Below, piece by piece: positions 11,027-21,068 of a stretch of DNA of 64,000 nt. The notes beneath the pieces were generated by a model. It saw nothing but the letters and a program-made list of their open reading frames with translations, did not search any database and was not told the DNA's origin. The stretch comes from Hygrocybe punicea. Lineage: Eukaryota > Basidiomycota > Agaricomycetes > Agaricales > Hygrophoraceae. The position numbers were made by a program, and so were the translations under genes. The DNA lies in the NCBI GenBank assembly GCA_963556145.1, contig OY744468.1, positions 4,402,001 to 4,466,000 of the forward strand. The letters run 5' to 3'. The stretch's first letter is position 1; each line of letters opens with the position of its first letter.

Positions 11027-11983
11027 TTTACTTCCGCATCGAGTGCAACTGCAGTTGCTGCACCACGATGAGCATATTGCTATTCCCGGAGAACCGACAG
11101 TGTGATCCGCTCAGGAGTATATCGGTGAGGGTCAAGTCTTTCAGAAGCATCTTGGATGTCGTTGATGTGTGTCTTACAGTAATTCCGCTCTGAAGATCAT
11201 GCAACTTCATATGAACCCCTCCTCGAACCTGGGACCCCGTCGTGGGGATTCGGGTCTGAATTTCGGCTGTCCACCAACAGTGCAGCCAACTGAGCAGTCA
11301 ATGCATTCGAATCAGACTTCTCTCTACCCTGGTACGACCACTGCTGCAAATGTACAGGAACTGTGCGGGTGTGCAAAGCATTGCGTCTACCAACACAAAA
11401 GGTGTTTTGGCTGGATGGAATCCATTCGACGCCGTGAGGACCGCTGTTAACTCGGATGCCTTAGCAAGATCTGTTTATCGTGAGTGTTCAGAGTACCTAA
11501 TCTGCCCTCAATCAACCGCCTTGTTTTCTTGCCTGTCCACAGTCGGCCTACAACGGCCAAGGTATCCCATCACAACAACCCGGTATCCATCTAGCTTTGG
11601 GACGCATCAATGCCCCACATACCGTGGCTTCAATTCAACGATACATTTCCAAACCCGAGAAGATTAAAACCATACCTGTACCAACCTGTTTACTCCTGTG
11701 TCGAGTGCAACTCCGATGAATCCTCACATGGGGGAGCCTTGGTCGGATTGTCGCTTCACGTTCAGGACTTTCGGGTAGACAGTGTATATGCGAAACCATT
11801 GAAATTGAATAATCAACTTTGTGACTGGGGCCTGGGCGAGATGTGTAGACCCAAAAATCATCGTCATCCATTATTTGGGGGCTAGGATTCCCGGTTGGTT
11901 AGATTGCTACGACGAAGCACGCGATCCTGTCACAACGGTGGAAAGATGGTGAGGTCAAGTTTTCGGAAGCATCTTAAATGTCG
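11027..11983 (+). repeat. Imperfect direct duplication in the gene-poor interval
   Basis: Two similar blocks occur in the same order. Block A: CTGTTTACTTCCG...TCGAGTGCAACTGC near 11027 and CTGTTTACTCCTG...TCGAGTGCAACTCC near 11688. Block B: TGAGGGTCAAGTC...GAAGCATCTTGGATGTCG near 11126 and TGAGGTCAAGTT...GAAGCATCTTAAATGTCG near 11950. Spacing between A and B differs (about 100 bp versus about 260 bp), so one copy carries an insertion or the other a deletion. This looks like an old local duplication. Confidence 0.5.
11350..11706 (+). pseudogene. Coding-like relic with a frame break
   Basis: A stretch around 11398-11478 reads GVLAGWNPFDAVRTAV and onward without low complexity, then meets a good donor (C then GTGAGT at 11480). 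After an acceptor ending CCACAG (11533-11542), another frame reads SAYNGQGIPSQQPGIHLALG and stays open to about 11706. The two parts are out of frame by one base with these splice sites. I infer a decayed gene or exon pair rather than a working gene. I do not recognise the family with confidence. It lies inside the duplicated region, which fits decay. Confidence 0.35.
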
Positions 11984-12282
11984 AGGTCGCGGAAAGCAGG
12001 TCGCCAGTATGATTAAAAGAGGTTGAGTCGAATGTTGTATTCTTGGTTGTTGTGAACTGATTCCTGTTAAATGTAGTTGTCATGATGTCGGTAACTTGAT
12101 TGAGATCTCGTTTGCATTGCCTCTATCGGGTCCTGGTTTGTATGTTATTGATGTGGTAAGTTATGCATTTAGACTTGATACTCGCCGAGTTTTGACGGCT
12201 CTCACCGGTCTCGCAACCCAATGCATGATGTGCTCGCCATCACAGCTTGTCCGTCTATTAGTATTAATATCTATGATCTAGA

Positions 12283-14999
12283 TTACACAGAACAACCTGC
12301 GCAGACAGAATGACTGCATCCCCAACAGCTAGCAACACCAACACCAAGAGTTTTCAAGGCCAATGCTACAACACTAATGACTCCTTCGCCCAACACAAAT
12401 CCACTTGCTATAACGACGAGCCGAATGTCCCCTCCGTCCTTGACAAATTGTTTGCGGTAGATATATTCCAAGGCACCTCCGAGCAGGCGGGCAATAGAAA
12501 ATGAGGGTGTGTTGAGGAAACCCATAGCGAACGCCACACCGGAAGGAATCCACTTTGCATATGACAATCGTCTGCGGCTGGCATACGTCTTGAACGCCGT
12601 AATCAAAGCAAACACGAGAGCAGAGAAGAGCATAAAGATGCTAGTCTTCTCTGGTAGTTGGCCATCACCTGCGGGATGGTCATGAAGTATTCTCTGGAAG
12701 CGAAGGGTAACAGACGAAGTAACCGAGCGAAGCTCAACCAAACATAGGCACTTGGCGCAGGAAAGGATGGCCCGGGGATTGTAAATGCTCGAGTATACAA
12801 TGAATAGGCGGCTGTCGTAACAAGAATAGACAAGACGGATCCAATGATTTGCGAGAAGAATTGAGCTCGCGGTGAAACATGACATAAATAACCTGTTTTC
12901 AAGTCTTGCATAAGGTCCCCAGCTCTTGTATACGGATTAGCCCCACAGTATTAATACGCGGAAACACTCACTGCATAGCACCTGCTTCCGCGACACCACC
13001 GGCAATGATGTTGGCAACAATATTGCCTGGTTGAATCCAAGCAAAGAACAATTGTGCGATTTTGCCTAACCCACTGACAGGGTTGATATCCGTTTCCCCC
13101 AAGGCACGCACCCTGTGATCATAAAACGAAAGGTAGTAGTATAGAAGTCGGAATGCCCCCAATAAAGATGAATAGCTCCCACCCCAAGACGCTCAGCATT
13201 CCGCCGATGCCAAACCCAAAGAGGGTAGCCCAAGGTTTAATACCCTCATTTCCGAATACCATCCATACCAGGATCACGCCAAATACGACGCTGATAATTA
13301 GACCACCTGTCACCCAGTTCAATGGTACCAGCCTGTCTTCTGTTTCAACTTCGTAGTCTTCTCTGTTGTATGGATCGTTATCGTCGATAACAAGTGGGAT
13401 TGCAGGTTTCAAAACAATTTTGCTGATGTAACCCCCAATGACAGGCAGAAGAGAGACAATGCTGTCGGCACACATGATTGCCAGAGCCGTCCAAAGGATC
13501 CAACCACGGGCCCCAGTTGTCATGTCACCAGCAGGACCTGGGGCCCAGCCAAAGTATTTGGACAAAGGAGACAGGATTCCCCAGCCCACGAGCATGCCCT
13601 GTTCAGCACTATGTCAAATTGAGCCAGATTGATGTGATCACACTCACTAGATTCATGCTCAATGTCGTAGGGAAACCCATGATAATACCTACAAAGTATT
13701 CAAAACGACTGTGTGATCCGAAAGTGCCGGACGGACCTTGTCCTACGTATGAGAGACTTGGGGTGAAGAACCACAGCCATTCACGTGCAAGATAGCTTCC
13801 AAAGAGAGGGACTGAAAAAAAAATTGGGAAAAAATATGCTGCGAGCTGAATCTAATGTGAGAATAGTGACATAACTGCAACAGAAAACCTGAGGCTCACC
13901 GTCATAGTACTAGAGGCTAAAAAAGAAAAAGTGAGTGCCTGCCAACCATCAACTTCGATGTCTTCTCGCTCTCTGTCGTCAACCTCATCGTTGCCGGAAT
14001 GTAGATGAGGCTCTGGCATGCTCGCATCGTTCCCATCTTCGGTTGCTACTGCGGTGTAAACCTTACGACGCCTGACGGAAGTATCTGGAGGAGGTAATCG
14101 ATGCAGGACGGAGACTAATTGAGCAGTAGCGGTCCCAGAAGGAAACGTGAGTTGTTCCTCGATGATCTAGAGAGAAATATGTACCAGCTCGGACTGCTCT
14201 TGATTAATGCTCACCACTTGCTTCCGAAGCGGGGGTGAGAGGAAGACACTAAGTGAAGTTAAATATTAGGACGTAAATCCCAGACTTTGAAAGACAATTG
14301 ACCCAAAAAACGCAATGGAGCATGACCATCCAACAGCCGCTACCCAAGACAAGTGTAATGGTGGTGTGCCGTCTCTCTTCTCATCAAGTAGCCCTAGAGC
14401 AGGCAAAATGCCCACAAAACCCGCAGCCAGAGGCATCTGAGGGAAATATGAACATGCAGACATTGGAAACGTAAATAAACGAACAGTTCCAGTGGCGACG
14501 GCCGTAGTTTGAACAATGATAACCTCACGAGAACTAAGTGGTGTTGGTAATAAACGTGACAGTAGAAATCCGATAAGAGCGGATTGTAAAGACATCCTTG
14601 GGGCCAAGAGGACATGGAATGAGCTTGGAAGAGATTCCGAAAGTAAATGACTGACATGCTGACCCAACCAGTCTGAAGGCCGAAGTACAGATTGGTAAAG
14701 CATAATAGGCATCCGATAAGCAGACCTATGGATACTGCAGGAAGCTAGCAAAGGGTGAATCAGACAGCGTGAATGGACATGAGAACCACCAACCGTGAAT
14801 TCCGAGTCTACGTGTGAAGCCTGAGACGATTCAGAATCATCATTACTCCCAAAATCCCGCCAGCTCCGCCTCCTGATGAATCTGGACCATCTGTAGACTC
14901 ATTCAAGTTAGACAGAATTTGCCAGAAAACGTAGGTACCACCTTGAGCTTAGTGTGTCAGGCATCGAGTCCTTGCTTACATACTTACATGTATGTGCAT
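12283..14999 (-). CDS. Oligopeptide transporter (OPT) family protein, YGL114W-like
   Basis: A multi-pass membrane transporter of the OPT superfamily; the substrate (peptide, metal chelate or glutathione conjugate) is not known. Thirteen predicted exons give about 686 residues: 14999-14980, 14890-14794, 14744-14656, 14596-14485, 14436-14303, 14248-14215, 14166-13900, 13851-13737, 13688-13648, 13598-13183, 13112-12972, 12924-12716 and 12668-12283. Conserved blocks seen: CLLCFTNLYFGLQTGWVSMM, QTTAVATGTMPLAAGFVG, LTFPSGTATAQL, GWGILSPLSKYFGWAPGP, GETDINPVSG and a C-terminal VVIASGFVLGEG. The family match is strong. The first exon (20 nt) and its start are the weak point: they are chosen because they are the only nearby ATG giving a consistent frame. 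The gene is divergent from the next one with only about 150 bp between starts. Confidence 0.87.
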
Positions 15000-15148
15000 T
15001 CAAGTTGTTGCAGCCCATCCCCTCTCGTTCAATACCAATTATATTGCTCTGTCCAACGGAATGGAGATTCACTCGGGAGTCGTCGACGTCTCGGATTTCG
15101 TTGTAAGCCTTTCTCAATATCCAGGGCGAATATTTGAAATGGGGATAT

Positions 15149-16921
15149 ATGCAGATTAGGAGAAAACGGAAGCGAATGCCAGCCGTGGACCCATGTTTAG
15201 GTTTCTACTTGCAATCTCCTCCAAGTCCTTGGATAGGTTCTCCATGTCTTGTTAATCCCTCAAAAGACTTGGTCGTCCGTCAAACCGTGACACTTGGTCA
15301 GGCTGTCGATTCCAGGTTTCCCCTTCCCGAGCCTTCGCTCCGTGCTGTAACTCCCACTTGTCTCGATGCTAAAGAAGATCTCACATTCGTTATCGTTGAA
15401 GACTTTCTACGTATGTCAACTAAGAAGCCTACCAAGGTCTACAAGGGAAGAATGAAGCGTCGGGTTGTCAATCTCGGGGATCCCCAGCAATCTGATACTC
15501 GCAACCAGTTGGGCGAAACCGAAACGAGCCCATATGATAAGGGTCGTCGACTTGGTGCAACCCATCAGCCTCGTGATCGGCCGGCAAGTCCGACTTCTGC
15601 GCACTCGAATGAAGCACAATCACGTCGTCTTCGTCGATGCAAACCTCTTTCAGATCGTATCTTCCGAGCGGCTATCCTGTCTCATGTCGAAGCTGATCAT
15701 ATTGTTGGACTTGACGAACCGTCTGCTTCCCTCCGCCGGCCGCTTCCGTTTGTCAAGGAAAACGGTAGTCCTAAAACTCCGAGACTCACTAGGAAGCGTA
15801 GGACCTTGACTCTTGTAGATCCTCGAAAAGTCTCTCCCTTTCGCCAAGCAGCATTTTCCTCCCACCGTCGTGTCAACGAGGAACCGATGGTTCACAATCC
15901 TCATACGAAACGCAGAAATCAGATAACTGAACGTCGCTTTACTCGTACAGAAGGCAAGACTAAAAGAAAAGAACCCTCATGCATCTCTGTTCGCCCTCCC
16001 TTGTCTTTTGTTCCTTTGCGCGATATTGAACAGATTGCCACTTATGAGTGAGAAATCATCCGACTCATTCTGTTCAAGGCATTGATATCGTACTTGGGCA
16101 GACGTCATATGAGTCCAAGAGAAGAAGGTACCGCAAAAATCCTGGAACATCAGCTTGTCAGCCGTCACAGACCGGCTTTACAAGTTGTTACGATCCCTGC
16201 TCCCGAACCTCAACCAGTTGAATCCTCGGCACTTGGATCATCGAATGGGGACAAGTTTTCTTCGCCTTCACCGATTTTTACTTCCTCTGTTGTTGTTCCG
16301 ACGACTGATGACAATTCTCCACCGTCAAAAAATATTTCGACCAAGCATTCGAACCCGTTCGTACGCAATGTTATTCGCCAAACAGTGCGCTCCAATTCAG
16401 GTAACCCGAGTACTATATTCCCGAACGAAGATCATCAGGTGTCACAAACCGATGGGATGGAGGTTAACAAACCACTCAAGACCCTGGCGTCCTTTTTCGA
16501 CGTGTTTTTAAAGACAGCACGCGACACGAACCAAATGCAAGAGCAAAAGACGTCTACTGGTTCTAGTCACTGGCAGCGCAAACGCAATACCCATCGTGTT
16601 GGCTCTTCGAGTGGGCGGCGAGAGCCACGATCGCCCAGAACGAATACCAGTCGAAACTCGGTGAATTATCTCCATCCCGGAAGCACTGATCCAATCCTGC
16701 TGTCAAACGGTGCACCATCGTCAAGTCCCGATATATTAATGGCCCTCCAGCCTCAAAATTTCCACGTCGTGCTGTCTTCAAGTCCTTCTGAATCCCGCAC
16801 TCAACCACAGACGCATCATAACTTGGGTTTTGAGTTCGACTGTTCCGAAAGCAATGGGAATGAACCGACTCCGCTGAATACCTCTGTCGATTTGTTTGCA
16901 GGTTTTGGTGGTGGCCCATAA
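15149..16921 (+). CDS. Basic, disordered protein of unknown function
   Basis: I do not recognise this protein. Two exons, 15149-16047 and 16102-16921, join to 572 residues (the intron breaks a Glu codon). It is rich in Arg, Ser, Pro and Thr, has Lys/Arg clusters near the start (RRKRKR) and several RKRR or KRR patches that could act as nuclear localisation signals, and has no membrane segment. The end is acidic and Gly-rich (SVDLFAGFGGGP, then stop). A short block LKTLASFFDVFLKTA in the middle could fold as a helix. The start at 15149 is the first ATG; another at 15176 is possible. The join is supported by frame alone. Nuclear location is inference from base-rich patches. Confidence 0.6.
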
Positions 16922-17183
16922 GTACGTTCCATGGAGGTAAATTCCGATATTTCGTGCCCTGGCAATCAACTTTCGTCTTCTCGTAAATCAGCTGGAAAGC
17001 ATTCTTATTAGAAAATACTAAACTTCTCGCCGGAAGCTCTTTATGTCCTGAAACACAAGAAATAATATTACACATCCGGGTTGTTCACAGTCACGATTAA
17101 CTGGTGGTGACAGAAGCAGGAGCGGCCGGGAGCGGTATCAAGATGCACAGTCGCCAAAAGTAGTAAGCGTAACGCGTGACAAA

Positions 17184-18279
17184 ATGGGGTCACGCCGATC
17201 AGAGTCACGGTTCGCCAGTAAAATGTCTGACATGAAAGCATATCTGGCTGAAAAATACATGTCTGGCCCGAAAGCAGACGCCATCCTCTCGCGCGTCGCT
17301 CCAAAGAAGAAGAAACGCAAACCCAACCCTCCAACTTCAACAACAGTTCCGGGGGCAAAGCTTCTGGATGACGACGGGGGCTGGGGTGATGACACGATGG
17401 AAGAAGCAGAGGACCTGACCGAGGCTGTCGTCGAAAAAGACAGAGGGTTCAAGAAACGCAAGGTGGAACAGGGATCGGGGTGGGCAACGATCCAAGACGG
17501 AGCCACGGGCGAAATAAAACGGGAGCCTTCGCCCATTCCCGAAGACGAGCAGCCCGTGCTGGTTGATGCCGATGTCTCTAGCTCGTTCGCTGGAGGCCTT
17601 GTTTCTGCTAGAGACCTCCACAAAGTTCTTCCCAAAGCTGCGCCGATACAAATAACACAGGAGGAAATCGAAGCTGCCAAGGAGACAGTATATCGTGATG
17701 CACAGGGCCGGAAGATTGATACGAAGGCGGCGCGGGCGGAGGCCGCCAGAAAGAAGAGAGAGAAGGAGGAAAAGGAAGCGCAGATGATGGAGTGGGGGAA
17801 AGGGCTGGTGCAACGAGACGAGAAAGAGAAGATGCGACAGGAGCTGGAGAATCAGAAAGGGAAGGGTTTCTCGCGATATGCAGATGACGCCGACTTGAAT
17901 GAGGACTTGAAGGCGAAGGAACTGTGGAATGACCCCGCAACTGCCTTCCTAACCGTGCGTATTTTCTCACATCTCGTTGAATGATTGAGCCATTTATTTC
18001 AATAAACATATCTTTAGAAGCAAACCTCAAAAGGACCTCGTAAACCCCAATATAATGGCCCCCCTCCTCCACCAAATCGCTTCGGAATCAAACCTGGCTA
18101 CAGATGGGATGGTGTCGGTATGGCTCTCACTTTCGATCAAACTAACTTTTGTTGGCTGACTAGAATTCTTTACGGCCACAGACCGTGGAAACGGATTCGA
18201 AAAGAAGCTTTTTCAACGTACAAACGAACGGAAACGCAGAGGGCTGGAGAGTTACCAATGGAGTGTGGACGATATGTAA
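17184..18279 (+). CDS. BUD13: Pre-mRNA-splicing factor BUD13 / CWC26
   Basis: A component of the RES complex, which binds the activated spliceosome and helps pre-mRNA splicing and retention in the nucleus. Three exons give 322 residues: 17184-17954, 18018-18117 and 18182-18279. Family hallmarks seen: an N-terminal MKAYLAEKYMSGPKADAIL helix, a central acidic and then coiled Lys/Glu-rich region, and the conserved C-terminal core with NGPPPPPNRFGIKPGYRWDG followed by NGFEKKLF and ending SYQWSVDDM. Length is normal for fungi. An internal ATG at 17223 is a possible start, as many homologs begin close to MSDLKAYL. The call is secure. Confidence 0.93.
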
Positions 18280-18613
18280 TCGAGACATCTTTTTGTCCAC
18301 CCACCAGAGGTTCAAGCGGAGGCAGCCCATTTCTGTGAGCAAATTTGTTTCAACAGTCCATGATCTGTAGATATGACTTGTTCATGGTGTGGAATAGGAA
18401 ACTCGACGTGAACGCGTCGATACGGTCAGCGAAACCATTCCCAATGGCTTAGATCGGTCACTACTTTCACCGCACTACCTCGCAGAAGCTCACATGCACG
18501 TGGCGTGAATGAACTTTTGTTTGACATTTCCGCGAGGAAGTAGCCTCCAAAAAATAGTCCGCATAGCCGTTTATTCTGCAGATCGTGTGTCTGTGATACC
18601 TAATAGAGAATGA
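18280..18613. other. Convergent intergenic region
   Basis: A 334-bp gap between the BUD13 stop and the stop of the minus-strand HSP20-like gene. It should contain both 3' ends. No open frame of interest and no obvious structure was seen. Confidence 0.5.
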
Positions 18614-19517
18614 TCATGGGTGACAATACTCTCTGGAGCGCGAGTCAGCCCGTGTAGAACGCATATTCGGATATCTCAAGATGAGATGTCGACCGTCCAT
18701 TGCTGCTCGAACTTCTTCAAACTAGATGGAGGAATTTTAAAATCTGAAATCTAAAAGTCCTTCCAAAAAGTAAGAGTTTACTTGCCCTGGCTCCTTCCGG
18801 CAGTGGAATGCTTTGACTGTAAGTCTTCTCTTTCCGCTCCCGCACGACTCGCCCTTCCTCTTCTCGCTCCGTGATCGTCACAATCTGCCACGTGACAACA
18901 AGACGTGTTCGCTGGAAGCTGACATGGACATCTTGTTTCTTGATCCCAGGCATGTCAAATCTAGCCGTCACCTGCATGCATGATCATTGAGAACGCTTAT
19001 CTTTCGGTTGTCGAACATGAATGCTTACCATCGTACCGTCTGTTGACTCGCGGAAAGCAGCTCTGGAAAGGAACTCATGTTGGCTGTGTGTAAGCAGGAA
19101 GGAGAAGTAGTCCACATACAACGATTTGTGTTTCTTGAGAATCTGCGAAGTTTCAACGGTCAGATTCGACCGATGTTGCATTTCAATACTGTTTCCTTCA
19201 AATGATTTGATTTTCGAAGGTTCTTTGGACATCTGCCGCTCCTTTTCCAGTCGGATGCTACCCCATAGCTGATCAAGGTTGTTTAAATCTGTAGGTGTGA
19301 CGGGCGCCAGAGAGTCATCGGATGAATACTGCAGTGAAGATTCTGGGGCCGCTGTAGCAATCAAAGGCCTCTGTTTGTCGTGCGTTTCGGAAGGCGACGG
19401 GAAGCTGATACCAGTAACTGCAGGGGTGAGGGGGCCAGCATGAATGTGTTTATCGAAACTGCTCCGGAAGGTGGGGAGTGTCTTGCATTTTCCAGTGCTG
19501 GACGAGGAGGGCTGCAT
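18614..19517 (-). CDS. HSP20/alpha-crystallin-like chaperone
   Basis: A probable small heat-shock-type holdase. Three exons give 260 residues: 19517-19029, 18971-18786 and 18721-18614. The N-terminal 150 residues are Ser/Thr/Pro-rich. The C-terminal part shows an alpha-crystallin-like beta-sandwich pattern: VTARFDMPGIKKQDVHVSF, RLVVTW, YSQSIPLPEGAR and FEEVRAAMDGRHLILRYP. The second intron has a GC donor (GCAAGT after the Arg codon), and only this join gives the expected PEGAR-FEEV continuity. The C-terminal tail is short and lacks a clear I-x-I motif. This matches a fungal group in which the domain follows a long disordered head rather than classical HSP26 or HSP30. Confidence 0.75.
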
Positions 19518-20196
19518 TGTGATGATGAATGACGATGGCGAAAATCGGGATGAGGTCCGAAGAAAATTGGAGTTGGAGTTGTCTCGACAAGGAGCGAAAG
19601 AGGTGAGTGAGGCTTGACTGTATTGAGAATAGAGGGTTTCAAACCAGAGATTTATAGAAAGTGCCGTTTGCATGCAGCCGCTGCTTAGGCGCGAGGTCCG
19701 TCTGCCATTGAAACGGATATATCGGAATGGCGATGCAGCTGCTCTACTGTGTTTAATGATCCGAAGAAACACTCGTTAGCGAGCCGTTCGCAACTAGGAT
19801 GTTCGCCATGTCCTCGAGAAGAAGCGCAGGCAGGCTCTGAGATCTGAGAGGCAATGCGAGTATTAGTTTTAAGGTGATGATTCTCAAAGCCAATTGTATC
19901 TGAGCCTCACCGTAAACATGCGGCCAACATGCAGTCGTCGTCGTGGGTTAAAACACAGGACAGGGGTTGCAGTGCTGCCCCTGTCCAGCACTGCAACACA
20001 ATTTCATTAGTTATAATTAGTATTGAACTCGTTGACCAAAGCTTGGACCCTGTCGGTTCGGAAGCGCGCTTGCTTATAGCAGCTGCAATTTAGAATTCCA
20101 ACACCTTGGCAGCACATAATTATATAATAAATATATCCACGATCACGTGAGCTGTATTCATGTCTCACTGGCATATGACGTCAGAGTCGCTGCACC
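19518..20196. promoter_or_regulatory. Divergent promoter region, HSP20-like gene / mitochondrial-type gene
   Basis: A 679-bp gap between opposing starts. It contains an interleaved inverted repeat at 19958-19996, an AT-rich patch at 20120-20140, a CACGTG box at 20144-20149 and a palindromic TGACGTCA (CRE/ATF-type box) at 20176-20183, only 13 bp before the ATG at 20197. The minus-strand ORF reaching up to 19772 has no conserved content upstream of 19517, so I treat it as leader. Regulatory roles are inferred from sequence match only. Confidence 0.45.
19958..19996. repeat. Interleaved inverted repeat (A-B-A'-B' order)
   Basis: GGACAGGGG (19958-19966) pairs with CCCCTGTCC (19978-19986), and TTGCAGTGCT (19967-19976) pairs with AGCACTGCAA (19987-19996). 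Both pairs match perfectly. The crossed order means the two stems cannot form as nested hairpins; they could form an H-type pseudoknot in RNA, or they reflect two inverted copies of one 19-bp word. Confidence 0.8.
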
Positions 20197-20794
20197 ATGT
20201 CCTCAGTCATCTTACCCCGCCTAGCCCTAAGAAATGTAGCTGCAACAAGGCGTGCAGCAGTGGTATGCGCTGCAAACTACTCCAGGTCAGTCCCGGTGGT
20301 CAACAGGCCTGTCTTGGCTGAACAGACACACCTTCATTCAGCACTATGCACGACAACGACCCTGATGTACTGGAAACGGAGAAACAGCGAAACCTCGCCA
20401 ACATGCAGCACAAGACGTCCACTCCACATGAACACGCACCAGGCTGGAATGAATATCTTGCTACCACTTCCGAAGCGTCCATAAAAGTAGTCTCATCCCC
20501 TGCCCCCGCTTCGCTACTGTTTACCGCGTTTCATGTTAGGCGGATAAGTCCAGCGGGTCTCTATTCGATCTACAGCGAAAAACCATCGAATACATTCGCG
20601 CCCGGCACTCTCCCGATGATCGCGAAGAGTCCCGCGAGGCAGGCTACTCGCACGACTCCGTCTTGGGTCCCCTCGGCGGCGCGGAGGGCACTGAAGACGT
20701 GCGTAATCACAATGAGACGGTGAAGAAGAAGAAGAAAGTGGTACGCAAGAAATCTACAAAGGTATACGAAGAAACCCGAAAAGTCAACGAATGA
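20197..20794 (+). CDS. Small, probably mitochondrial protein of unknown function
   Basis: Three exons give 162 residues: 20197-20285, 20342-20486 and 20540-20794. The first about 30 residues (MSSVILPRLALRNVAATRRA and onward) are basic, hydroxylated and free of acids, which fits a mitochondrial presequence. A conserved-looking block follows (MHDNDPDVLETEKQRNL, then HEHAPGWNEYLATTSEA), similar to a small fungal mitochondrial protein family I recall but cannot name. The C-terminus is Lys-rich (KKKKKVVRKK). The second intron donor (GTAGTC) is weak, but the downstream frame remains coding-like. Function is unknown. Confidence 0.7.
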
Positions 20795-21068
20795 GGGTGC
20801 CATGGAGTGTCCGTTTGTAGGCTATGCATTCGTGAAGGCGAGCCGGGGGAAAACTGGACTGTAAAACCTCTGACTCAGCGGCCAGGGTGAAAGTGAGCGA
20901 TGCATTGCATGAACTGAACAGGATCCATCGTGGTGTTTTTGTACCCGTAGTTGTACACCTCCCTGATAACGTCATGATTTTCACTGATTGACCAGGGAAC
21001 GTGAGTTATGACTGGCACAAAAAAGAACATGTACAAGTACAGCTCTGAGCTCAAGCAAAGTAACTCAC

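Larger units (their letters stand above)
10718..12282. other. Gene-poor interval with decayed sequence
   Basis: This is the longest stretch in the window without an intact gene (about 1.56 kb). It has only short ORFs without family motifs. It contains a diverged duplication and one coding-like relic, both listed separately. The left end must also hold the SARAF-like promoter, and the right end the 3' part of the OPT transcript. I see no terminal repeats or transposase signature. Confidence 0.55.

Noticed and set aside
11169..11885. Several overlapping ORFs of 78-105 codons in the gene-poor interval
   Set aside because: Only the short relic described shows a coding-like pattern; the rest are short, overlapping frames without motifs.
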